From assembly GCA_023053545.1 (NCBI GenBank), contig JAKZAN010000002.1:609501-673500 (forward strand): a stretch of DNA of 64,000 nucleotides, read 5' to 3'. The position numbers were made by a program, and so were the translations under genes. Positions 11,165 through 21,400 of this stretch are shown here, piece after piece (positions within the stretch are counted from its first letter, which is position 1; each line of letters starts with the position of its first letter). The notes beneath the pieces were generated by a model, which saw only the letters and a program-made list of their open reading frames with translations, did not search any database and had not been told where the DNA came from. The stretch comes from Lepidurus packardi (Eukaryota; Arthropoda; Branchiopoda; Notostraca; Triopsidae).

Positions 11165-12225
11165 TTACGGGCGAGATGGCCGGGTTGCTGACAACGGTAA
11201 CAGAGACCACTTGGACGTCCCCCTTCTCGGCTGGGGCAATCGCGTGCCAAGTGTCCACGGCGGTTACATTGGTAGCAAGTTACCCCTAGTGGGTCGCGAC
11301 GAGCCCTCGGTATCGTGCCTTGATCCTTGCTTTCCAGCCTCTCAAGCCGAGTGACTAACTTCTCGAGTGCGGCTCCAAGGGAATCGTACGATGAAGGTCC
11401 CGTCTTAGGGTCCGCGGCAGCAGGATAAAGCGCTGCAGGCGTACTGGTAAGGTGTTGTCGTTGTGGGTAGGCTGATGTTACGGCTGATGCCACTGTGGCA
11501 CCCACAGGTGCGCACGGTAGGAGTTTTTCCGTCCTGTCGAGCAACTCCAGGAAATCCTCTATCGTGGTCGGGTTGTGGGTTATGATGGACGTAGCAACGT
11601 CTGACCGGGCAAGCCCTTTGATAATTCGGTAAATTTGCTCTGCCTCTGACAGGGGTACTGGGCATCTCTTACAGAGCCTCAGTTTCGTGTAGACGTAGCT
11701 GGTGGTTGGTTCTTGAGGAAGCTGGCGCCTGGTCTCAACTAGGTTACTCCATTCCTCCAGGGTCAGCGCCCGCCCAAACGCCTTGATGAGCGCCACCTTC
11801 CAGGCAGACCATGTTTTGTTAACATAGCCTTGGGTCTCTTGCCAGTGCCACACTGCACCAGCAATCTTCCCGAGCACAGCCCGCAACAAGCAATCGTCAC
11901 TCCACTTCTCCATCTCTCCTACACGGTTCACTGTCTCCAGCCACAGTTCCACATCTTCATGTTGGTCTCCAGAGAAAGTGGGTATGACGGCAAGGCTGCT
12001 ACTCGAGATCTTCGACCTCGGATCCTGCCGCTCTATGTTTTGTTGCAGAGCTTTTATAATTTCCGCCTGGTTCTCTAACAATTGCCGCATTGCGTTGCTT
12101 GTGTCTTCCATGGCCATTGTCGTTTCCGGACGCGCTGACTCGCTTTGGTTTGTTACGGGGAGCTCCTGAGGCGTTTCACGATTTTGTTCTTTTTCCGACC
12201 TCTTGGACCGAGTTTGCATGTCCAC
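11098..12225 (-). CDS. gag: Ty3/gypsy Gag polyprotein with two CCHC zinc knuckles
   Basis: 375 residues from the ATG at 12225, about 50 bp inside the 5' LTR. The central part is the usual diverged retrotransposon Gag capsid ('PTFSGDQHEDVELWLETVNR', 'WHWQETQG'). Near the C-terminus are two nucleocapsid zinc knuckles, 'CYQCNRRGHLARDC' (about 316-329) and 'CYRCQQPGHLARNC' (about 341-354), each of form CX2CX4HX4C. It ends at a TAA at 11098-11100, overlapping pol by about 67 bp. A slippery heptamer lies within the overlap. Confidence 0.93.
   Translation of the reverse strand: MDMQTRSKRSEKEQNRETPQELPVTNQSESARPETTMAMEDTSNAMRQLLENQAEIIKALQQNIERQDPRSKISSSSLAVIPTFSGDQHEDVELWLETVNRVGEMEKWSDDCLLRAVLGKIAGAVWHWQETQGYVNKTWSAWKVALIKAFGRALTLEEWSNLVETRRQLPQEPTTSYVYTKLRLCKRCPVPLSEAEQIYRIIKGLARSDVATSIITHNPTTIEDFLELLDRTEKLLPCAPVGATVASAVTSAYPQRQHLTSTPAALYPAAADPKTGPSSYDSLGAALEKLVTRLERLESKDQGTIPRARRDPLGVTCYQCNRRGHLARDCPSREGGRPSGLCYRCQQPGHLARNCPQGPQPSGNEHAGPEGQGRS
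11104..11140 (-). promoter_or_regulatory. Gag-pol -1 ribosomal frameshift signal
   Basis: On the element strand the heptamer G GGA AAC (complement at 11134-11140) sits in gag frame as GGA AAC, and slipping back one base gives GGG AAA in pol frame. After 7 nt comes a GC-rich stem-loop: CCGGCC pairs with GGCCGG (complements at 11121-11126 and 11104-11109), with further C/G pairing possible in the loop. The gag stop lies 34 nt beyond the heptamer. This is the classic arrangement for programmed -1 frameshifting. Confidence 0.8.
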
Positions 12226-12255
12226 ACTTAACTCAATTAATAGGGCGTTTTGTCC

Positions 12256-12273
12256 ATCCCACTTCTGACACCA
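12256..12273 (-). other. Primer-binding site, complementary to a tRNA-Leu 3' end
   Basis: Three bases inside the 5' LTR the element reads TGGTGTCAGAAGTGGGAT. Its complement, ATCCCACTTCTGACACCA, fits the T-arm and acceptor end plus CCA of animal tRNA-Leu(CAA) as I know it. The position and the TGG start are as expected for a reverse-transcription primer site. The tRNA identity is from memory. Confidence 0.75.
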
Positions 12274-12276
12274 AAT

Positions 12277-12572
12277 TGTTACACACCTCTTTGTATTTCA
12301 CACACAATTCCCAAATTATTACACTTCTCTCTTTTTGTTCCACGCACCCTCCTCCTTCTCGTCTCACTTTCCTTCCTTCCCTCCTCGTTCTGCCCCTCCT
12401 TCCCCGCAGTCCCCTCTCTCTCGCTCGCTCCCTATCGCCAACGTTTGGAAGTCGTCTAGTATGACTCACCAGACCGCGCAACTGAGGTGCTACCCGTTCC
12501 TAGAAGCTACGTGCTTAATTGTACCAAAAAGGGATATGCTACACTGACAAGAAAAAGGACGAAAACGCTACA
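12277..12572 (-). repeat. 5' LTR of the gypsy-type element
   Basis: 296 bp, TG...CA, identical in my reading to 6867-7162. As the upstream LTR on the minus strand it should carry the element promoter. I could not place a clear TATA box. Confidence 0.93.
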
Positions 12573-12630
12573 GTATTTAAACATTTTCTAGGACGTATTA
12601 GCAATTAGGTCAAAAGGAGGACGAACCTAT

Positions 12631-12649
12631 TTTATTCCCTTTTTTTATT
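12631..12649 (-). terminator. Candidate polyadenylation signals for FNDC3
   Basis: TTTATT occurs at 12631-12636 and 12644-12649, which reads AATAAA twice on the minus strand about 2.75 kb after the FNDC3 stop. Assigned by position only; nearer weak signals could be used instead. Confidence 0.3.
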
Positions 12650-15292
12650 AAATAAAATACATAAAAACTAAACTAAAATACATTTTAAACAATGTTTCGT
12701 AAATCCCATACCTAACTCTCCTACGGGGCACGCCGTGTTTTCACTCGGCTTCATTTGCATAACAGGCATACGCAATACTAGGCAAAGAATTAGGGATGTA
12801 TCTCGTAAAAAATACTTAAATAAAAATGATAGTTGTGAATTAGAGCACAAAGATGACAAGCAGCATCTTGTTTGGAGTTTCCAGCTTAAATGAGCAAAAT
12901 CGTTTGTTTTAAACGTAATAAAACGTCGACATGCCCAAACGATGGGAATGAAATACCGCACTCGAAACACACCCAAACTCCAGAAACGAAGCTAATTAAT
13001 GCTTACGGATTAACAGGAATGTTGGGCTTTACTAAAAATAGAGTGAGGTATCAAAATTTAGCTGAAAAACACGACCCCGAAGGTTAATCACAACAGGTTC
13101 AATCTCTACATCCACCAGGTTCAGCTACACCAGCGCGACTGATGTGTAGCGATGCAAGCTGATCTAAGCGCCAATTGTGGCCACTTCAGTTGTGCGCGCT
13201 ATTCAAATCCGATGGAACTCACCAATAAAATCTTTTTTTTTAAAGGTTTAACTTACACGAACAGGCCTATAAAATTAATGAATTTCCGAAGAATCTCCAA
13301 CATTTCCTTTCACACAAATGAGCTCTTCGATTTTTTTAAGTGCAGATCGGCACACTTGTTTTTACCAGAGGAAAAAGAGAGTACATAAGCCAAAAAATAG
13401 CCTTCCTTTCTGTGCGCTCTCCTCGTTACACAATGAAGCAACCAATATCGAGGGGAGAAAAAAAAACTTCCAAAATACAAACAAAATGCATGTTCCACTG
13501 TCAATCCGTACGGTCATGCAAAAAAACAAACCAAAAAACTTTGGCTGCACGCCTTTACAGTACAACCCTTTATCCAGCAAGAATAATATAATAAGTGGCA
13601 CCCCTCGCATTAAAGATAAATACCTACAAATAATGTACCCCTGCTCCTTTAGTCAAAAATAGGACACTTCCTGAACAAACATAAAGCCTTTTGGGAAACA
13701 AATTACAAAAGGACACATAAGCCAATAGAATTCCAGCGTCTTTCCACAACAAATAATCCCCCCCCCCCAAAAAAAAAGCCAAAATGCCAATCCATAAGTT
13801 TGTGTACGATAGTTTCTTTTCAACAGAGCAAGAAGACCCCCTTAAAAAATGTCGTACCGCCAACCGTGTAAATAGACATCTATAAAGTGATCAACACAGC
13901 CCATAATTATTTCTATATATAGTCTTTGGCTCCCCAGATTATCTCTTCAACACGTAACAATGAAAAACGAGCTAGAAAGATAAAAAAAAAAAACTATCTC
14001 CTACTGCCCTTTAAACTTAACAAAGAGGCAAGCAAGAGCAGCTCCTTTTTGTCAGAGGAATGGTATACAGAGTGGCATTTTCTTCTTTTTTGCAGCTTGA
14101 AAACCCCCTTTTTTCAGGGCACACAATATTTGATTTCAGGGATCTACAACGAGAGAAGTCTGGAATTTTCTTTAGCGAACAGAGTTACAAAACTGTCAGT
14201 TTTGCGAAGCTTTAAACGTTTGTCTCTTTGAGCTTTGAAACTCAAAACCATCACGTTCGTTAAATCGAGGAAGGGTAGCTAAACATGATACAGTTATACT
14301 GCAAAATTTGATAATTGATATTTGGAGCACAAGAGGTAAAGAGAACTTTTTTTGCTTGGCCGACAACGAGTACCATATATAAAAATATAGAGTTTGGATA
14401 TCGTTCAGTGAGCACCAGGAAACAAAAGGAAATATAAATTAAACCTCAAGAATGCGCTAAATCTTTAACCAGTTCCTTTTTGCAAGGTTTTTGAGGGAAA
14501 TGTGCACAGCTCATGTCTCATAAAACAGCAAAGTCTCACCCAAAATGTTTGATATAAGGGAATATCTTGACCTGTCTTGATACGTTTTCACTTACGAATA
14601 TCCAAAATCGTCCAATTCCTCAAAGATTTACACTTTTTTTTTTTAACTTTCCTGCCAACGGTTTCAAAATCGAACAAATTTCCGCCATCTTTGTTACGGC
14701 TCAAAGCTGCATTTAGTTTACCACGCCACCGCCTACAAAATGAACCCCCCAAGGCAGTTTCTAACCAAGCATGAATTCCAATATTTTTCCAATCTTTTAA
14801 GCCCAATTAAATATCCCAGTTAAAAAATATCGTTAAGTTCCGTTTCCACTAATCTTCTCTTATTTTCCCCGTCTCTCTGTCACTCTGTCTTAGTTTAAAT
14901 TTCGCTTCATAAGATCTATCTTGGCTTCATTTCAACTCAAACATTTCTTCGCTAAACTGACCAATTTGTCTTGCTCAAAACGTTATCCCGAGGAATGTCA
15001 ATCAAGTTTTCGGAGCGACTCATTCTAACTAGAAGTATACAAAGTGGAAAGGTAAATAAAAAAAATACCTCTTCGCCTAAACTAGCTAAATCTTTAACGC
15101 TTTGTGTAACTTCTGTAACGTTTTGCACTTGGTTTTGTAAGTACCAATTTTGCCACTGCCCCGAGATTTCGTTTTTTCGTTTCACTTGCTAAACTCTTTC
15201 TTCTCTTTTTACTTTCAATGTCGCTTCTCTCTAGTTTGGTTCGTCTGCTGCCTCATCTGGTCCCTTTTATAATAGATTAACTTGGCTGTTCT

Positions 15293-15314
15293 GGGGGGGG
15301 GGGGGGGGGGGGGG
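15293..15314. repeat. Homopolymer run of 22 G
   Basis: An uninterrupted G run in the probable 3' UTR of FNDC3, a C run in the transcript. The exact length may be uncertain because such runs are hard to sequence. Confidence 0.8.
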
Positions 15315-15401
15315 TGAAAGAATAATAACAAAAAAAGAACACGGGAGAAAACTCGCGTTTAAACTCTCTAAAGTGCGGTCTTGCTGCAACTCAGTGCCAA
15401 G

Positions 15402-18400
15402 CTAATGGGAAAACACTTGCTGGACGATGACAGCCATAAGTAAGGCAAACAGGCAAAAGCCCGAGAGGATTATCAGGGCTCGCTGTTGATCCGTTAATGG
15501 TTTCCGCACCTTTTCCACATGCTGTAACAAAAAAATGACATATTTTGAGCAATTTGTACTCGAAAAGCTGCGGGAATTAATTGGTCCTAGAAAATGTAAC
15601 GTACTGGCAGCGAAGAAGGTTTACTGCTGGCTTTCACTGGGATAAGCGGAGTTGTGGTAAAAACTGTGGACGGTGAAAAGGCTCCTTGTAATTCCCCCCA
15701 GTTTCCCATTCGTACGGGGCAGACTCGGACATTGTACTCCATTCCTGGTTCCAATCCGTCCCAAGCCCACGAACACTGGCTCGTCTTCTCGGTCTTTTTT
15801 TTTTTTTTTTTTTTTTAAATTATAAATTAATTCCAAGCCACAACTCAGAATTCTCTTCTCCAAAGGAAAAAATCTAAGGGTTTTACCTTAATTGCGTCAG
15901 GATCTCTAGATTTCCGAAGTTGGATTAGGTACTGGACAGGATCGTCGCTGTTAGAGATGCTACAAAGCGCCCATTCCACTTTACAGCTCCTTTCAGTGAC
16001 GTCATAGGCTTTCACTCCTACTTTGAGGAGAAGAAGATCCAATTTAAGTTAGTTTTTGGTTACATCTTACACTGAACGTAAACAAAAGGCTAGATTCTTC
16101 ACCTTTAAGGGCAGGGGGCGGGGCTCTGGAAGTTACAAAAGAAACAGGAGCCGAGTATGGTCCTTGTCCGACTTCATTCGAGGCACAAATGCGAAATTCG
16201 TAGGCGGTCAATTCCTCCAATCGCGTCACTCTGTAACTCAATGCTGAGCCTTGGTATTCCTCATAAAACCTGATGTGCAAGAAAAATTCATTGAGTACAA
16301 AACTCAATTTTTCCCCAAACTAACTACTATCTTAAATGGTCAAACTACTTATTTAAATACGAAATACTAGTCTAATTAGTTAAAACCTTACTCGGAATCT
16401 TGGCTATTTCGAATTTCTAGCGTGTACTGCGTGAAATCCACGTTCTTATCAGCCCATTTGAGCCTCAGGTAGTTATGGCCGGTCGCCAAACACTCCAGTC
16501 GAGGTGGCGAGGGAGGCGATCGCTGAGTCGTCGCTTTGATTGACGCGGAAAATGCTCCTGCTCCCATTCCATTCACGCCTTGGACCCGTAGCCTATTAGA
16601 AAACATATATATAAAAAGAATGAGTGCTCTTCCGGTGCTCATTCTAAAAAGAATGAGTGCTCTTCCAAAGATCTAGAAATGTCTGTCCTACCGATAAGAC
16701 GTGTCTGGAGTCAAATTCATTAGCGTAATCTGGGGCGACGCGTTGGACGTGGCTTGTATCAACTTCTCATTTCCCCACTCTACGTTGTAATGCGTCACCG
16801 CTGACCCATGGTGAGCTGCAGGATTCCACGCCAAACTCAGCGAATGTGATGTCACGTGCTCTACACGCAATCCTCCCGGCGCAGCCGGAGTCGAAGGGGG
16901 CGTGGTTAACCGTCCTGAATGGGAATAGGGACTCGCACCTGCAGCATTAAATGCCTGTGCAATAAACCACAAAAAGGGATCTTTATTTTCTTTCCATTTT
17001 TTCAGTTTAAATGTGTTTGACTTATTTCATATACACTTAACTTAAAAGCTTAATTTTACACTTATTCTAGTTTAAAATATTTTAAGCATAATTGTTTTTA
17101 CAATTTTTTAGTGCAATTTACTTATTTTAACTGACTGGAATAAACAGACATGGTTTGAATGAATTATTTGAGTTACTCGTTCCAGAAATTTCATAAAAAA
17201 ATGTGCCTAGATATGTTTAATGAATTAAAACCCTTAACTTACTTGCACTCGGAACAGGCAGGTAAGAGCAGGGGCTAACCCTTTGACTTCGAAGGAATTA
17301 GCAGGCCCCGCGTATACGGTTTGGTAATGGAGACTCATGTCATCCCCTTCGGGGAAAAGATCTTCGCCAACGGACGTGGCCATATCCAATCTGTAGTCGT
17401 TGACAATGGCCCCGTTGTTGAATGGCTCTTCCCATGAGACAAAGGCCGTATGTGGCGAGCGTAGGACCACTTTAGGTTCCCGAGGAACATCCGGAGACCC
17501 CGCTCCACTCACTGCTTCCAACGCGAGTGACCAAGGTCCAGCCTAATTTTCATTCACAATTTTTTAAAAATTACAAAATTAAAGTATACCAAAAGATGAG
17601 TCTTTTAAACTTACAGCCACTTTGTTGACAGCCCGAACTTGGAATAAATAAGGCCTACCAGGCAGCAAGGACGCAACCATGCACTCTGTATCACGTCCTA
17701 TGTATACTACGCGACTGTTATTGTCCGGAGTCGTCAAAATCACTTCATAGTTGGTAATGACAGATCCGCCGTCCGTTCCAGGCGGTCCTATTGAAGAAAA
17801 ACAAACAGAAACGTATTACAATCCTTCTCCCACAGAAAACAGACACGAAAATCGCCCTTCAACGCGAAAACGAAACGCTAATTGAGTCATTAGCGTCCTT
17901 TTTCTGCTTGAGAAACAAAAAAGAAGCAAAAAACGCCTCACCCCATCTTAACTGGAGACTGGAAGCTTTCGCCTTGCCCGAAAGGGTTGGCGGAGGACAC
18001 TGGCCAGGCCCGACCGCTTCCGTGGTGATGCTGCAAGGCTCGGAGAAAGTACTAGTGCCCCCCGCGTTGGTACATTGGACTCGGACCAAGTAGACGGAGC
18101 CTGGCTGAAGGTGATCACACAGTGCTTCGCATTCAGCGCCTTTCCAGATAGTTCCAAACTCGCTTTGGAGGCCGCCTTGTAGTTCCAGCGTATACTGAGT
18201 GATCGGCGCTCCTCCGTTGTCAGTGGGCGGGTCCCACCGCACTTTGAAACTTTGGGCGTGAATCTTTCCCTTCACGGAGGGGCGGGAAGGGGGGAGGGGC
18301 TTATCAGGTAAGGTGCTATACGTCACTTCTTCGGACCATTTGGAAGTGCCTGCGTCATTCTGCGACTGCAACTGTAAATTCACAGGAAAAGTTTAGTATT

Positions 18401-21400
18401 TTTAGCGCAAACTGGAATTAGTTCGTCACTATATACAAAAAAGCAGAAAATAGAAAAAGCAGAAAAAAATACCCTAAATTTGTAAGGCGTGCTTCGGTAG
18501 AGTTTTATACAGGTGTGATCCACGTCTGGGCCATGGTATTCGTTGAGGAAGCCATGGCCAGTGAAAGGATCTGCTACTTGCAGCGTAAACAGATGATCTG
18601 AAGGCGATTTCAGCCACGAAAGGGTTAAACTGTCTACAGTGGCTAACTGCAGGGCAGGAGGAGCTGGGGGAGTGGGCGGCGTGCCTGATGTGGAACCAGT
18701 AAGGATGTCGGACCATTCACTACACCGATGCCCAACGAAATATGCATTAAAAACACCGTTCCATTCGTTAATTACCCTTAAATAAGGAGACTTACCTCAT
18801 TCCGAGTTCATTCACCGCTGCTAAACGCACAGCATAGCACGTGGAAGCTTGGAGTTTGGTCAACGTGTATTGTTTGGCTTTTCCACGATAGATTTCTTGG
18901 AATTCTTGTTTGTCTTGGCCTTCATCCCATTCGAGGATGTACTGACTCAAATGAGCACCATTATCCGCAGGGGCAGTCCATCTTTGTATAGCCAAGAAAC
19001 AGAAAACAGATATTCGGAGAGCTTTTCTTGGACGTATACGAGATTTTTACCTGAATTGGAGGCTACTTTTCGCCCTGGTGACGAGTTTAGGTGGAAGGGG
19101 GGTGTCTGGAGGGCCCGGTAAGGTGCGAAAGACGACTTGATCCGAGGTTTTGACACTCCCATTGTCGAATAAGGCACACAGACAGACACGGTATTCACTG
19201 GCGGGTCTCAAATCCAATAGACTATTCCCAAAAATAGGAATAAACATAAAAAAGTAATATTAATAAGCACACGAATCCCCTAACGAGTGTCTTTTCGCAT
19301 CAAAATCATTACGTTTCTGTTTCCTTTACGAGGGAAATACGTCGTGCTATGCCTCGGTCCACCAATAGGAGCTCATACGCCAATTCCTGGCCAGTTTTAT
19401 CATCCAAAGAGTGATTTATCACAGGGAGAGGGGTCCACGAAACTTCCGCAGTACGTGACGTCACATTTTCCACCTAAAAAGCCCGAAAAAAAAAAACGTA
19501 TTAAACTTTGCCCAGCCTTTAAATTCACATGTAATAAGAAATTTACCCGTGGAGGCTTAACTGGCGCGAATAAACCCTCATTAGAACCTTCATCTACGCT
19601 TATGTCCTGATCTGGACTCCCCACAGGCTCCAAATTCGAATTCCGGTCCTTCTTACGTCCTACATGGCCGTGATCTACTCCTGAAAACGCCCACCAACAC
19701 GAAAAAATGCACAAAAATCAGTAAAATGCCGATTACAATTTCAAATAGCGACTTTCCTTAAAAACTCGAATAAACTAAAAATAAGCTCACTAAAGTAATA
19801 ATTTAAATCATTTCTGCAAAAATCAAAATCATTAGCTCTAACTATTGATTTTACCCTTCTGGGGTGACGTCGGCGGACTACGGAGGACATTAGCATTCCA
19901 GGCAGTGCTACCACTCCCACTGTTGGCGTCTTTCATCAGTTTCTGCTCCAATTTCTTCTTTAGTTTGTTGTACTGCGTGCGTGCTCGCTCGCTATGGAAA
20001 TTGACCGGTGGAGGCGAAGACGCTCCTATCCCCAAAAGAAACCCCCCAGCGAAAATCCAATTAATAACCCTGCCCACACTTGTCAATCATACCATTTTCC
20101 CTTCTTTACTTTTTATATATACATATATATATATATATATATAAAGGTAAAGGAAATATATATATATATTTTTTCCTTTACCTTGCGAGGTAGGAGGCGA
20201 CATAACGTTATAACCAGGAGCAGGTCCATGGGCCTGACACGAATTATGGTGGGGTCCCATTGGATGCCCATGCGGATGGATCATTCCAGGAGGGTTTCCA
20301 TAGTGGTACGCTCCTCCCCCTCCTCCTCCTTGTGGTCCGTAACCCTGACTTGGATAGAAATGGGGCGGTGGTTGACTGGCATTATGGCTTTGACTCTAAA
20401 ACGCGCATAAAAAAGAAAGAAAAAAACATCAAAGAAGCAAGCATTAGTCATTTTTTTCGGCCAATCTTCCTAGTCGTAAAAAAAGATCCAATTCCGCGCC
20501 AAATTTACGCTCCAACAAACAAAAATAACCCCACATGTCGAGCAGACGTTCGTAATTCCCTAAAAAAGCAGCAAAAGGAACAAAACACGATCTAAAGAGC
20601 TCTTTTAAAGGACCGTCAGCTCCATTGAATAGCGGGAGAAAAAATCCCCAAATTGGACGATATTCCCTGTCATATTCGTACCTGTCAATATGTCGAGGAA
20701 AAGTCTGCGACACATGCACGAGAAATAAAAAAGTAATGAAATAAAAGAAATTGCAAAATATTTATAAAAAATCAAATCCGTTTAAGAAGAAAATAGAAAA
20801 AATCAGCGAAGGTAAACTAAAATACTTACAAAATGAGGGGCTGGCGGAGGAGGGTGGGAGGGCGTGGATAGAGGTAAAATGCCCTGTGCAGGAGCCGGCG
20901 ACAAAATAACGTGTCTTAAAGTTCCACTTTCGTCTACAATTTGTTGCAACACGTGTCCAGGAGGCACTTGGACTGGTAACGGAATGGGCGGGGAATCTGT
21001 GGTCGAGACCATGCGAACCGTGGCTGGTCCTGAAGAACGAGAATAAAGAAATTAATTAATCATAATTTCCTTCAAAATGCATACAAATATTTCATCATCA
21101 CCCTTCTTCGCCCTCGAACGTTGAAAAGAGTCAAATAAACTACACTCTTTGCACATCGCAAGAATTAAGGGTTTACGACGCTATTAAAAACTCACCAAGA
21201 ATGATCCCAACATTAAAAAGCGAGTTATTTTTCACAAGTGCCGGTTTTACTGTTGAGTGGTGAGACTTAGCAAGCTGATAAAGAGAAAAAAATGGAAAAT
21301 CGATGTCCATTGTTTCGCCATTTGGTCGTGACGTCAGCAACAGTGAAAACTTTTCAGGAAAAAAAAATTGAAAAGATCCCCTTCAAGTGTTCACTGTTGC

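Larger units (their letters stand above)
6867..12572 (-). mobile_element. Intact Ty3/gypsy-type LTR retrotransposon (5706 bp)
   Basis: Two 296-bp LTRs (6867-7162 and 12277-12572) begin TG and end CA, and I find no difference between them when reading base by base. They are flanked by the 4-bp duplication GTAT. The element lies on the minus strand, so the 12277-12572 copy is its 5' LTR. The order is 5' LTR, primer-binding site, gag (12225-11098), pol (11164-7289), 3' LTR. The Pol order protease-RT-RNase H-integrase is that of Ty3/gypsy (Metaviridae). No env-like frame lies between pol and the 3' LTR, so it looks like a plain retrotransposon rather than an errantivirus. Identical LTRs and open gag and pol indicate very recent insertion. 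Confidence 0.95.
12573..15401 (-). other. Probable 3' UTR and flank of FNDC3
   Basis: No supported gene. On the minus strand this lies after the FNDC3 stop. Two AATAAA-type signals (TTTATT on the plus strand at 12631-12636 and 12644-12649) sit at its far end, so a long 3' UTR of up to about 2.75 kb is possible. The LTR element would then have inserted just beyond the transcript end. A run of 22 G (15293-15314) and a run of 10 C near 13760 are the only simple repeats of note. Confidence 0.45.

Noticed and set aside
10221-11354. Long plus-strand open frames opposite gag-pol
   Set aside because: Shadows of the strongly coding minus strand; no similarity to known proteins.
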